Shown piece by piece: positions 16,064 through 24,424 of a DNA stretch of 34,176 nucleotides (the first letter of the stretch is position 1; each line of letters starts with the position of its first letter). The DNA is from Pseudobdellovibrionaceae bacterium. GTDB lineage: Bacteria; Bdellovibrionota; Bdellovibrionia; Bdellovibrionales; Bdellovibrionaceae. Made by a program: the position numbers and the translations under genes. Under the pieces are notes generated by a model. It saw only the letters and a program-made list of their open reading frames with translations. It was not told the DNA's origin and searched no databases. The stretch covers positions 1-34,176 of the forward strand of contig JAKFYD010000059.1 in assembly GCA_021731025.1 (NCBI GenBank), written 5' to 3'.

Positions 16064-16391
16064 ATTCACCTCCCAAAGAGATATACCATGCATTTTAAAA
16101 GCCAATTTCAGAGGGAAATTAGAGGAGAAAGAGAAATGTAAACTCAACTAAATAAACGCAGCTCAGACGCTCGCAAAAACTCAACATTGAAATAAAAATA
16201 CTCAAACAAGAAGCGCCGAGCAGTGTAAACAAAATCCTGATTACACGAACACGGCGAATTCAAAAACCACGTCAAGAAATTTTTTAAAAATTATTTTTAT
16301 AACGCAGGAAACTACCCAGAAAGTCCGCATCAAAATCCACTGCCACCATGGCAGTAAAGACAAGAAGCCTTCGGCGCTGACGAAACTCTCA
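16064..16391. other. Gap between the HNH gene and the TolC-like gene
   Basis: No convincing gene is present. The stretch holds the ribosome site of the HNH gene, an A+T-rich block near 16280-16300, and the palindromic repeat copy at 16340-16357 that may act as a weak transcript end for the efflux run. No clear -35/-10 pair for the HNH gene was found. Confidence 0.5.
16340..16357 (-). repeat. Near-palindromic 18-bp repeat, copy 2 (behind the TolC-like gene)
   Basis: The minus strand reads TTACTGCCATGGTGGCAG, differing at one base from the copy inside the HNH gene. ACTGCCA and TGGCAGT form a seven-pair stem with a three-base loop 35 bases after the TolC-like stop. Its position suggests a weak terminator or 3' end stabiliser; a G-G-A-T-T-T-T tail is a poor U-tract. 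Confidence 0.4.
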
Positions 16392-17603
16392 CTACCGCAA
16401 ACACTCTGCAGCCTTAATCCCCGCAAGGGCGCAGGCTTCGATCAGACTTTGATGAAAGCTCAGTTGACTGACAGCCAGAGCTGTTTCGCTCTCCAGCAAG
16501 CGATTCTGCTCGATGAACAAATCATTTGTTGAAAGTCGACCAGTGCGAAAGCTTTTAAGTATTTCTTGATATAATTTGCGCGAAGTCTCGAGATTTTTTT
16601 TGGCATCGGCCAAGTTGGATCGTGTGACTTCGATTTTCTCTTTTAAAAACGAAATTTTTTCTTTTAGACCTTGCTCGGTGTCTTTGTAGTCGTTCAGTGC
16701 GCCGATGTACTGAGCGTAACTCGAAGATATTTTCGCCGAAGTCTCGTATCTATCCCACAAGGGCCAAGATAAAGAAACCACACCGAACCATTCCCGCGAC
16801 GAGCGTTCTCGAAGAGGTAATTCTTTGTATTGCAGTTGCAAATCTAAAGAGGGCCAAATCATTCCGCGACTAGATCTCCACATTTCTTCTCGAGATTGAC
16901 TCAACCAATATTTTTGTTCAACCAAGGGTAGGTCTTTAGGCAAGGATTCACGCAGAAGCGTTTTCTCAGAAAAAGGCCACGCCCGAGTTTGGAGCTCGTT
17001 GATAAACGACGAGGTCAGTTGAGATTTATTCTCGATGTAATCTAATCTCGCCAAACGCAATTTATTTCTTTGTTGAACAAGATCGACTTCTGACTTCGTA
17101 ATTTCCTGCAAGGGAATTTTGCCCTGACGGTAGCGTCCAGAAACGATGTGCAAAGATTCTTCTTTCAATTTCAGAATTTGCTCTTGAATTCGCTGAGACT
17201 CGCTCAGGTACAAAGATTTAAAAATAAGATCTGAGGCCTTAATTTCGACGCGCAGGGATTCATTCAGAACCTGTAGCCCCTGCGCCTTTTGTTGGGCGCG
17301 AGCATCCTTCAATGAATTCCAATCAGCTCCGCCTCGAAATAAATTCCAGCTTAAATCCGCAGCAAGATAATTTCCTTCATCAGCAGTGGCTCCATTGATT
17401 CGCCGCTCAGATTGGGCAGTAGACAGACTTAACTTAGGAGTCCAAAACAATTTTCGAGAGAAAACCAAATCGTTCGTGGCTTCTAAATTCTGCTGCTCGG
17501 TTTTTAAGTTAAGGTTTTTATTTTTAAAATTTTCGAGATCATTAAAAAACAAATTATTGCTAGCGTAAGCAGTGTTCAGTAAACAAAAAATCCAAAGTAT
17601 CAT
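16392..17603 (-). CDS. TolC-like outer-membrane efflux protein
   Basis: A 403-residue outer-membrane channel subunit. After a short hydrophobic leader (to about YASNN, residue 17) come the long amphipathic helices of the outer-membrane efflux protein family. The duplicated layout shows the characteristic strand segments, such as LAADLSWNLFRGGADWNSL near 81-99 and GVVSLSWPLWDRYETSAKI in the second half, and the periplasmic heptad-rich helices. It is shorter than E. coli TolC (about 470 mature residues). The ATG overlaps the RND stop by four bases (ATGA), so the three efflux genes are coupled. It should give the outer-membrane exit duct for the pump. Confidence 0.88.
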   Translation of the reverse strand: MILWIFCLLNTAYASNNLFFNDLENFKNKNLNLKTEQQNLEATNDLVFSRKLFWTPKLSLSTAQSERRINGATADEGNYLAADLSWNLFRGGADWNSLKDARAQQKAQGLQVLNESLRVEIKASDLIFKSLYLSESQRIQEQILKLKEESLHIVSGRYRQGKIPLQEITKSEVDLVQQRNKLRLARLDYIENKSQLTSSFINELQTRAWPFSEKTLLRESLPKDLPLVEQKYWLSQSREEMWRSSRGMIWPSLDLQLQYKELPLRERSSREWFGVVSLSWPLWDRYETSAKISSSYAQYIGALNDYKDTEQGLKEKISFLKEKIEVTRSNLADAKKNLETSRKLYQEILKSFRTGRLSTNDLFIEQNRLLESETALAVSQLSFHQSLIEACALAGIKAAECLR

Positions 17604-20600
17604 AAAGATTTCTCCTTACTCTTTAAGTAAAGATATTGCAGAGCGGGAACAATGTAGAGAGTTAAAAACGTCGAAACCCACAAGCCACCGCAGACCGCAA
17701 TCCCCAGAGGCTGAAGAATTTTACCACCTTCTCCAAAACCAAAGGCGATCGGTAACATGCCCAGCACCGTCGTCAGTGAAGTCATCAGAATGGGACGAAT
17801 GCGGGCTCGAGAGGCTTCAAGAGTTGCGGTTTTTGCATCTTTACCGCTGGAGTGAAGCTTGCGAATGAAATCCACTAAAATAATACTGTTGGCGACGGCA
17901 ATCCCATTGAGCAAAATTGTTCCCAATCCCGAATTTAAAGATAAAGTGCTCTTGAAAACAAAAAGAGAAATAAGCACTCCGATAAATCCTAAGGGAATCG
18001 CAACGAGCACCAGAAGCGAATGAACGATATCACCCAGTTGCAGGACCATGGTCAGAAAAACTAGTGCGATGGATAGAACGACAGCCCATTTTAGTTGCTC
18101 TAAAGACTGCTGCAGCTCTTTATCCGGTTGAACATCAATCAAGCTCGGCACTTCGGGATCATTCGTCTTTTGTTTCGATCTAAATTCATCAACCAACTGG
18201 CGGGCTTGAACGACTCTTTCTTTGGACTGACTCCGTTGAGCTTTATTCAGACGACCTGTTAAAACCATCAGAGACTTTTGATTCTCACGATAGATCCGCG
18301 GTTTTCTATCCTCTAAGGATATTTGCGCTAAGGCGGATAAGGGAATCAAACGTCCTTCAAAGCCAACGGGAAAAGCCTTCACTTGCTCGATGGAAGTGAT
18401 TTCGTCGCCACCTACGCGCAAATAAATAGGTAATTCCTGTCTCTTTTGAAAAATACTTTCTGCGTAAATTCCATTGGTGATCACTCGCAGGTAATGAGCC
18501 AGCTCGTCCTTTGAAAGCACTTCCGATTCGGATCCTGAGTTAAAATACTGTTGAACGCGAATTTCTTTTTCTTTATCAGCTGTCGGTGTCACCCGAACTT
18601 TATCGAAGATTCCCTTTTCCAAAAACAAACTTTGCAGATCTTGAGCTGTTTGCAAACGGTTTTCTGCAGAGCCCCCAGTGATTTCTAAACGGTATTGGGG
18701 TGGATTCGGAATTGAAAGCTCAGAAGGATTCCAAGACTCGACCCAGTAGAACTTCATCGAAGTGTTTTTGTAAAGTTCCTCGGCATCAGAAATCATTTTA
18801 TTGATTTTCTCTTTGTGCTTTATGCGAACCATGATGACACCATTATTTGGTCCCTGAATCTGGGTAAAGGTGTAGAGGGTTTCATCGCCGAAATTTTGAT
18901 TGATGTCGTTTTCTAAGATTTCTAACTCGGATTCCATTTGTTTAACTGTAGAAAAGGATGGCGAGGAAATTCCAATCATTAACCAGTCGCTATCTGGCTT
19001 GCCGATCACTTCCTTTTCTAAACGCGGAAGAACGAAAAAAATCAGCAGAGGTAAAAGCAGAATTAAAGAAGTAAATGCTATAAATTGTATCTTCTTTCGG
19101 CTTAAAAAGATTTCGAGGGTCGACGAATAAAAATTTTCAAACTTTTTAAGAAAACCTTCGATGGGCGAGTGGGCATCAAGAGATTGTCCCCGAGATAAAA
19201 GCTGCAAACGAATGGTCGGAACCAAGATCAAAGCGACAATCGCCGAAAATCCGTGCGAAAATATCACCGCTTTCGCCAAATCACCAAGAAGGGAATGGGT
19301 AAGGCCTCGAGTGAAGATAAGAGGCAAGAAGACGACTAAGGAAGCTATGGTGGAAGCGATGATAGGAAGGCGAACTTCGTTGACGGCCTCAATAACTAAG
19401 CGAACTTTTTCCTGATAATTTAATTTCCCTTTTTGTCCTTCAAAACGACGAACGATATTTTCCAGAACAACGACAGAAGCATCAACATTCATCCCTGCGG
19501 AAAGAGCCAAGCCTCCCAAGGAAATTAAATTGAGATTCATTCCCGTGAGTCTCATCATGATAAAAGCTAGAAGCAAACTCAATGGAATTTCGATAGCTGC
19601 GGTAATGACGTTCTTGAAGCTTCCAATGAAAAGGAATAAAACAACCACCGCTAAAAAGGCGGCTAGAAAGACTTCGTGGATGACACTGTCAATGCTGCTG
19701 TTGATAAACTCAGAGGGGTTTACTAAAATTTTGTACTGAATATCGCTGGGCCATTGCTTTTCCAGGATTTTCATTTGGGCCATGATTTGATCGGCCATTT
19801 TTTTTATATTGCCGCCCTCTTTAGGGCTGCCAAAAAGAATAAGGCTTTCAACTCCGCTGGTTTTAAATTTTTGGCGGCTGTCCTTCGAAACTCCCGAAGT
19901 TATTTTTGCGACGTCCTTCAGAAAGATTGGAGATCTTCCCCGAGCAGAAACGCGAACCTGAGAGAGCAGTTCGAAGCTGTCCACATTCTTTGGTAAATCA
20001 ATCAGGTAATCTTTTTCGCCCAATTTTAAAGTACCACCGGTAAGACCGATCACTGCAGATTGAATGGCTCTTTGGATTTGCACGCTCGAGATTTCATATT
20101 GAGCCAATTTTTCTGGAATAATGCTAACCGTGATCTCTTTGCGATTCGGGTTCCATAGACCAAAGCTTCCGACATCTTCGATTTTGGATTCCAAAGGTGT
20201 AACCATAGGCTCAAGGGTTTGGTAAAGATCGTCGAGTGAACGCATAGGACTAAAAAAACTGACCGCGAAAAACCCACGGTTTTCGCTCCAAGAATTAACA
20301 GAAATATTTCGGCGGATGTCTTCACTGGCACTGGCAAAGCGAGTGTTCACAAGAGTTTTAACTTCGTTGATCGCCTTTGTAGGATCGGCTCCCCAATCAA
20401 AGGTCAGGCGATAATTGGTATTTTGATTCGAGTATTCAGCGACAAGATCTTTGACGGAAACATGATCAACCTTAAGGCCTTGAAGATTACTTTCTAAACT
20501 GCTTCCATAAGCTTCGTAAAATTGCTGGGACGAAAGCGATCCCATCGGAACATTGATCGAGACAGCGACTTGGCTGCTGTTGGGAAAAAGCGAAATAGGC

Positions 20601-20686
20601 AATTGCATTCCGCTGAGAATGCCCCATAAAGCCAAGGCCCCGAGAATAACATACACTCTCAAGGGTCGAGTGTAGAGATGACTCAT
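17600..20686 (-). CDS. RND-family inner-membrane efflux pump
   Basis: The 1028-residue protein has the full duplicated RND build: transmembrane helix 1 at about 11-29, a large periplasmic loop, helices 2-6 from about 335, a second loop, and helices 8-12 at the end (RIRPILMTSLTTVLGMLPIAFG). In helix 4 the proton-relay position reads GMNVDASVVVLEN: D402 aligns with AcrB D407, but D408 is alanine. In helix 10 NGIAVANSIILVDF has alanine at the place of AcrB K940. The single aspartate recalls heavy-metal pumps such as CusA, yet overall class (drug, lipid or metal) cannot be fixed. The ATG overlaps the adaptor stop by four bases and the end overlaps the channel gene. Confidence 0.9.
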   Translation of the reverse strand: MSHLYTRPLRVYVILGALALWGILSGMQLPISLFPNSSQVAVSINVPMGSLSSQQFYEAYGSSLESNLQGLKVDHVSVKDLVAEYSNQNTNYRLTFDWGADPTKAINEVKTLVNTRFASASEDIRRNISVNSWSENRGFFAVSFFSPMRSLDDLYQTLEPMVTPLESKIEDVGSFGLWNPNRKEITVSIIPEKLAQYEISSVQIQRAIQSAVIGLTGGTLKLGEKDYLIDLPKNVDSFELLSQVRVSARGRSPIFLKDVAKITSGVSKDSRQKFKTSGVESLILFGSPKEGGNIKKMADQIMAQMKILEKQWPSDIQYKILVNPSEFINSSIDSVIHEVFLAAFLAVVVLFLFIGSFKNVITAAIEIPLSLLLAFIMMRLTGMNLNLISLGGLALSAGMNVDASVVVLENIVRRFEGQKGKLNYQEKVRLVIEAVNEVRLPIIASTIASLVVFLPLIFTRGLTHSLLGDLAKAVIFSHGFSAIVALILVPTIRLQLLSRGQSLDAHSPIEGFLKKFENFYSSTLEIFLSRKKIQFIAFTSLILLLPLLIFFVLPRLEKEVIGKPDSDWLMIGISSPSFSTVKQMESELEILENDINQNFGDETLYTFTQIQGPNNGVIMVRIKHKEKINKMISDAEELYKNTSMKFYWVESWNPSELSIPNPPQYRLEITGGSAENRLQTAQDLQSLFLEKGIFDKVRVTPTADKEKEIRVQQYFNSGSESEVLSKDELAHYLRVITNGIYAESIFQKRQELPIYLRVGGDEITSIEQVKAFPVGFEGRLIPLSALAQISLEDRKPRIYRENQKSLMVLTGRLNKAQRSQSKERVVQARQLVDEFRSKQKTNDPEVPSLIDVQPDKELQQSLEQLKWAVVLSIALVFLTMVLQLGDIVHSLLVLVAIPLGFIGVLISLFVFKSTLSLNSGLGTILLNGIAVANSIILVDFIRKLHSSGKDAKTATLEASRARIRPILMTSLTTVLGMLPIAFGFGEGGKILQPLGIAVCGGLWVSTFLTLYIVPALQYLYLKSKEKSL

Positions 20687-21570
20687 TGAGTTTTCTCGGT
20701 GGCCGCGGGAGTTTCAATTTCAAGGATATCATTTTCCTTGAGGGGGCGGCTGGAGCGCACAAGAATCTTATCTCCTTGAGCTAAACCCGATTTCACGACG
20801 AAAGAGTTGTCTCGCTGTTCGCCGAGCTCGATGGATTTTTTCGTGAAATGATCATTTCCCTTGAGAAGGCGAATCATGGGCTTGCCTTCTTGAAAGACAA
20901 GAGCTGATTCTGGAACCATAAAGATTTTGCCTTGGCTGATCTCGAAGGTCGCTTGGCCGATGCTGCCGATGGGTGGCAATTTCTTTTTTAAATCAGTGAA
21001 TTCAAGTTCGGCACTGGCCGTACCTGTACGGGTGTCAACGAGTGGGCTAATTCCTGTGACCCGAAGAGGAAGTAGATCCTTTTCCGAATTCATTTTAAAT
21101 TGTCCCACCATTCCGGATTGAATGCTGGACATCTCGGTGCTGGGAATTTCAGCCATCAGCTTCAAAGATTTTGGACTGATCACAGTAAAAAGTTTATCAC
21201 CACGATTTACTTTTGCCATTTGGCTAGTCCAAATTTGGCTGATAACACCAGCAATTGGAGTGCGCACGGGAACTGCGGCGTAAGTAAAACCGGGATCTTT
21301 ATTTTCGAGATAGAGAACAACTTCGCCGGCTTTGACCGGAGTGCCTAATGGCTTCACGATGCGTGTGACGTGGCCTTCGATATCGGCGCTCATCAGAGAT
21401 TGAATTTTAGCTTCCACCTTAACGGGAATAATAATTCTTTTTTTATCGTCAAGAAAAGTGATCTCTTGAGTAAGAACTTTGGGTTTATCGGCGGGTTTCT
21501 GCGCTGGAGCGGGGGCAGCAAAAAGGGAATGGGTGGCTCCAACTAAAAGAAAGAAAATAATTAGCTTCAC
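20683..21570 (-). CDS. Short periplasmic adaptor (membrane fusion protein) of the RND system
   Basis: The 295-residue protein starts with GTG (21568-21570) behind AAAAGGA and has a signal peptide (to about FAA-PA, residue 19). The biotinyl-lipoyl domain is seen as two halves, about 61-90 (ADIEGHVTRIVKPLGTPVKA) and 103-131 (TPIAGVISQIWTSQMAKV). Only about 12 residues link them, so the alpha-helical hairpin normally inserted there is missing. A beta-barrel domain (about 133-215) and a membrane-proximal domain (VPESALVFQEGKPMIRLL onward) follow. Adaptors without the hairpin are known, for example Borrelia BesA. It feeds into the RND pump gene by a four-base overlap. Confidence 0.85.
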   Translation of the reverse strand: MKLIIFFLLVGATHSLFAAPAPAQKPADKPKVLTQEITFLDDKKRIIIPVKVEAKIQSLMSADIEGHVTRIVKPLGTPVKAGEVVLYLENKDPGFTYAAVPVRTPIAGVISQIWTSQMAKVNRGDKLFTVISPKSLKLMAEIPSTEMSSIQSGMVGQFKMNSEKDLLPLRVTGISPLVDTRTGTASAELEFTDLKKKLPPIGSIGQATFEISQGKIFMVPESALVFQEGKPMIRLLKGNDHFTKKSIELGEQRDNSFVVKSGLAQGDKILVRSSRPLKENDILEIETPAATEKTQ

Positions 21571-21574
21571 TGGT

Positions 21575-21591
21575 GGTCCTTTTTGAGGACC
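21575..21591 (-). promoter_or_regulatory. Hairpin over the adaptor ribosome site
   Basis: On the minus strand GGTCC, a seven-base loop, GGACC forms a small stem whose loop and 3' arm contain the AAAAGGA Shine-Dalgarno of the adaptor gene. It could lower translation of the efflux genes relative to the Omp85 gene upstream. The stem is only five pairs. Confidence 0.35.
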
Positions 21592-21643
21592 TAGACATAA
21601 CCGAAACCACCTGGAACTTCAATGAAAGTGAAAATAATTCCTG

Positions 21644-24424
21644 CTAAAAACTGCCAATCGAAAAGTGCAGGCGATAGATGTCCTCGTTAGCGCGACGATC
21701 CAGTTTTTGCCCAACTTCAATATTCACAGGTCCCACCGGTGTGATGTAGCGAAGACCGAAGCCAATAGCGTCACGGTAATTGTCAGGAATGCTCAGTCCG
21801 CTGATTTTCACCAGACCACCATCGTAGAAAACGCTTCCTCCGAAATCTCCAGCAATAGGGAAACGGAGTTCTGTTTTAATTAAAGACATGATCGCGCTGG
21901 AGGTTAAGTAGTAAGGAGTATCCTTATCGACACCTAAATCAGTCACCGAGGGAAGAACTTCGTTGGTGCCGATGTCAAAACCACGCAGTGTCGAACGACC
22001 GCCTAAGATAAAACCTTTTTTATCATAAGGAACACCACAGTTGATGCAATTGGCGACGTCGGTTTTGTAAAGATTTTCAATGTAACCGGCTTGAAATGAA
22101 TTTGCCCAAACCCATCGAGGCTTCAGCGGATAATAATGGGTAAAGCTGCCGGTTGTGCGGTAGTACTCGATGGTTTTAGATGATCCAAATTGGGGAGAGG
22201 CGTACTCGAAAGTTAAGCGAGTGAAAGTTCCCTTTGTGGGATTAAATAAATTATCGCGGTAATCGACTTCGACGGCTGGGCCGATCGAGGCAATATCACT
22301 GCGTTTAATTTCAATATTGTTTTCGATATTAAAGTCGCGAGACTGGGCCAAATTGTACAAGTCAAAAGATCCAGTGACGTGCGAAGTGAAATCTTTTTCC
22401 AAAGAAAAGGTGTACTGATTTAAATCAGTACCGATTTTGGTGTTTAAATCAGAAAGCGTTTTTTGCAAAGAGGCATTGCTGCGGAAACGGACTCGTGAAT
22501 CAAACAGATAGGGCTCTAAATAGCCAATCGTGCCTTTGGTCTCTAAGAAACGGATTTGTCCAACGTTGTAATTTCCTTCGACTCGGACCGAAATGCCTCG
22601 CCCGGTTCCAAAAATATTGTTGTAGCCGACGCCAGTGAAACCACGCAGAGTAAAATCTCGCTCATTCGTGGCGCCAACCCCAATCGTAAAAAGACCAGGA
22701 TCGCGCTCGGTGACTCTGACTTGGACAGTTCGTTCGGCAATGTTGGTTTTTTCTTCTAATGTTTTGACTTCAACAGAGCTGAAGTAACCCGTGCGCTGCA
22801 AACGGGAAATTGATTCTTCGATTTTTGAAGGAGTTAAAATATCTTTCACTCCAAATTCAAGTTCTAGAAGAATGATTTTTTCTTTCGTGAAGGTATTTCC
22901 TTCAACCAAGATCGAGGCCACCTCAACTTTGGGTCCTTCGAAAATATTGAATTGCACTTGAGCCTTGGTGTTCGTTTCATCGTACTTCACAAGGTCTTCC
23001 TGATTCTCATTCAAGAGAACCATTTCTAAATAGCCTTGCTCGTGATAAAAAGTTTTTAGTTTTTGGATAGCGGCCTGAAGGACATTCAGTTGAAGGGGAC
23101 CGCCAATAACCAATTTCAATTCAGCTAATAAAACATCAGCTGTAAAAGATTTTTGTCCAATAAAATTCACTTGAGTCAACTCTGTTAGAGGCCCCTCATC
23201 AAGATTAACAAAGATGCTCAGTTGATCTTTGGTTTTGTTATACTGAGTGCGAGTCGAAATTGGTTTTGCTAAAAGGTAACCCTGATTTTGCAGATTCACC
23301 TTCAAGGTATTTAAGCTGGTCTCGAAATCAGCCTTACCATAATAGCCATCTTGGATCAGCTCCGGAGCATCTTTGCGTAAAAGCTTAGCGTAATCTTCCG
23401 AGGGCCGAGATAATCGGCCAGAGAAAACAATTTGTGAGATTCTGACCTGTGGGCCTTCTTCGATATCGATTTGAATTTTCGTATGAACCAGATCTTTTCC
23501 CGGCAGCTCCTGGGCTCGAACTTCGACCCGAGCATAACCGCGAGACAAATAAAATATTTTTACTCGATTGGACATTTCATTAGCGATATTTGGATTTGAA
23601 GAATAAAAATTATCAAGATCAATAATATCTTCCAGATAGCCTACAGAATAATTTTTGGCTCCGTTAATTACAACCGCCGATCTTGTTGTCTTTTCTAGCT
23701 TAAATGAAAGGTAAGCTTCATTGCCTGTGGCATTGAATAAAATTTCTGGCCCAGTGATTTCAGCACGGTAGTATTGATGCTCTGTTAGATAATCACGAAT
23801 TACTTTTTGCAATTCCACTTGAAGATTGTCAGAGAACACCGATCCTTGTTTTGACCGCAATTCTTTTTCCAGTTTCTGATTCAAATCAGGATGTTCCGAT
23901 AAGATTTTAAGACCTTTCAGCAAAGTCCTTTGATTTTCACGAATTTCAATGATGACATCGGTTTGATGGGGCTCTGTGGAAGGAAAACTGATTTCGACTT
24001 CGGCATTGTTGAAGCCATTTTCCTGATAGAATTTCTGCACTTTGACGCCGTTTTCGAGGACTTGGTCGGGATCCAGAGCGTCGCCTGCTTTAATATTAAA
24101 AAATCCTAAAATCTCAGATTCAGAAAAAGTTTCTTCACCCTTCAGAGTAACTGATTTAATTCGGTTCGTGGGAATAATTTTAAATTCAATCTCACCTTGA
24201 TCATTGCGCACGACTTGCACCAAATCCAAATTGGATTTTTGATGCAACCATTTCATCATTTCTTCAATCTCTTGAAAGCTGAATTCGATTTTTTCCTGCA
24301 ACTTGAATTTTTCCACCAATTCTTGACGCAGTTCCGACGACAGATTTTCTGTGCGAAGACGGTTCTTTGCCCATGAGTTTAATGAGAGAAGCACAAAAAA
24401 CATCACAAACGAAAGTTTCTTCAC
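21644..24424 (-). CDS. Omp85-family outer-membrane assembly protein with about seven POTRA units (BamA/TamA-like)
   Basis: A 926-residue outer-membrane protein with a signal peptide (to about WAK, residue 20). By repeat inspection there are about seven POTRA-like units: 22-85 (weak), 88-161, 165-244, 247-323, 324-410, 411-496 and 497-574. A 16-strand-type barrel follows from about 575, with the conserved barrel motif GGRSTLRGF (LRGF at 813-816) and a terminal phenylalanine. Canonical BamA has five POTRAs and TamA three. The GTG start (24422-24424) overlaps the TamB stop by four bases behind GAGG. Pairing with TamB argues for a TamA-like role in outer-membrane protein insertion or lipid handling; it could also be the species' second BamA. 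Confidence 0.88.
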   Translation of the reverse strand: MKKLSFVMFFVLLSLNSWAKNRLRTENLSSELRQELVEKFKLQEKIEFSFQEIEEMMKWLHQKSNLDLVQVVRNDQGEIEFKIIPTNRIKSVTLKGEETFSESEILGFFNIKAGDALDPDQVLENGVKVQKFYQENGFNNAEVEISFPSTEPHQTDVIIEIRENQRTLLKGLKILSEHPDLNQKLEKELRSKQGSVFSDNLQVELQKVIRDYLTEHQYYRAEITGPEILFNATGNEAYLSFKLEKTTRSAVVINGAKNYSVGYLEDIIDLDNFYSSNPNIANEMSNRVKIFYLSRGYARVEVRAQELPGKDLVHTKIQIDIEEGPQVRISQIVFSGRLSRPSEDYAKLLRKDAPELIQDGYYGKADFETSLNTLKVNLQNQGYLLAKPISTRTQYNKTKDQLSIFVNLDEGPLTELTQVNFIGQKSFTADVLLAELKLVIGGPLQLNVLQAAIQKLKTFYHEQGYLEMVLLNENQEDLVKYDETNTKAQVQFNIFEGPKVEVASILVEGNTFTKEKIILLELEFGVKDILTPSKIEESISRLQRTGYFSSVEVKTLEEKTNIAERTVQVRVTERDPGLFTIGVGATNERDFTLRGFTGVGYNNIFGTGRGISVRVEGNYNVGQIRFLETKGTIGYLEPYLFDSRVRFRSNASLQKTLSDLNTKIGTDLNQYTFSLEKDFTSHVTGSFDLYNLAQSRDFNIENNIEIKRSDIASIGPAVEVDYRDNLFNPTKGTFTRLTFEYASPQFGSSKTIEYYRTTGSFTHYYPLKPRWVWANSFQAGYIENLYKTDVANCINCGVPYDKKGFILGGRSTLRGFDIGTNEVLPSVTDLGVDKDTPYYLTSSAIMSLIKTELRFPIAGDFGGSVFYDGGLVKISGLSIPDNYRDAIGFGLRYITPVGPVNIEVGQKLDRRANEDIYRLHFSIGSF

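Noticed and set aside
16064-16147. 28-codon N-terminal extension of the HNH protein
   Set aside because: The strong GGGAGGTGA directly before the internal ATG marks the real start, and the extension has no ribosome site of its own.
16241-16426. 61-codon frame with hydrophobic C-terminus on the minus strand
   Set aside because: It begins with TTG inside the TolC-like gene in another frame, has no ribosome site and no recognisable features.
16392-21570. Efflux genes as a copper/silver CusCBA system
   Set aside because: Only the single helix 4 aspartate resembles CusA; no cusF, metal sensor or methionine-rich adaptor segment is present.
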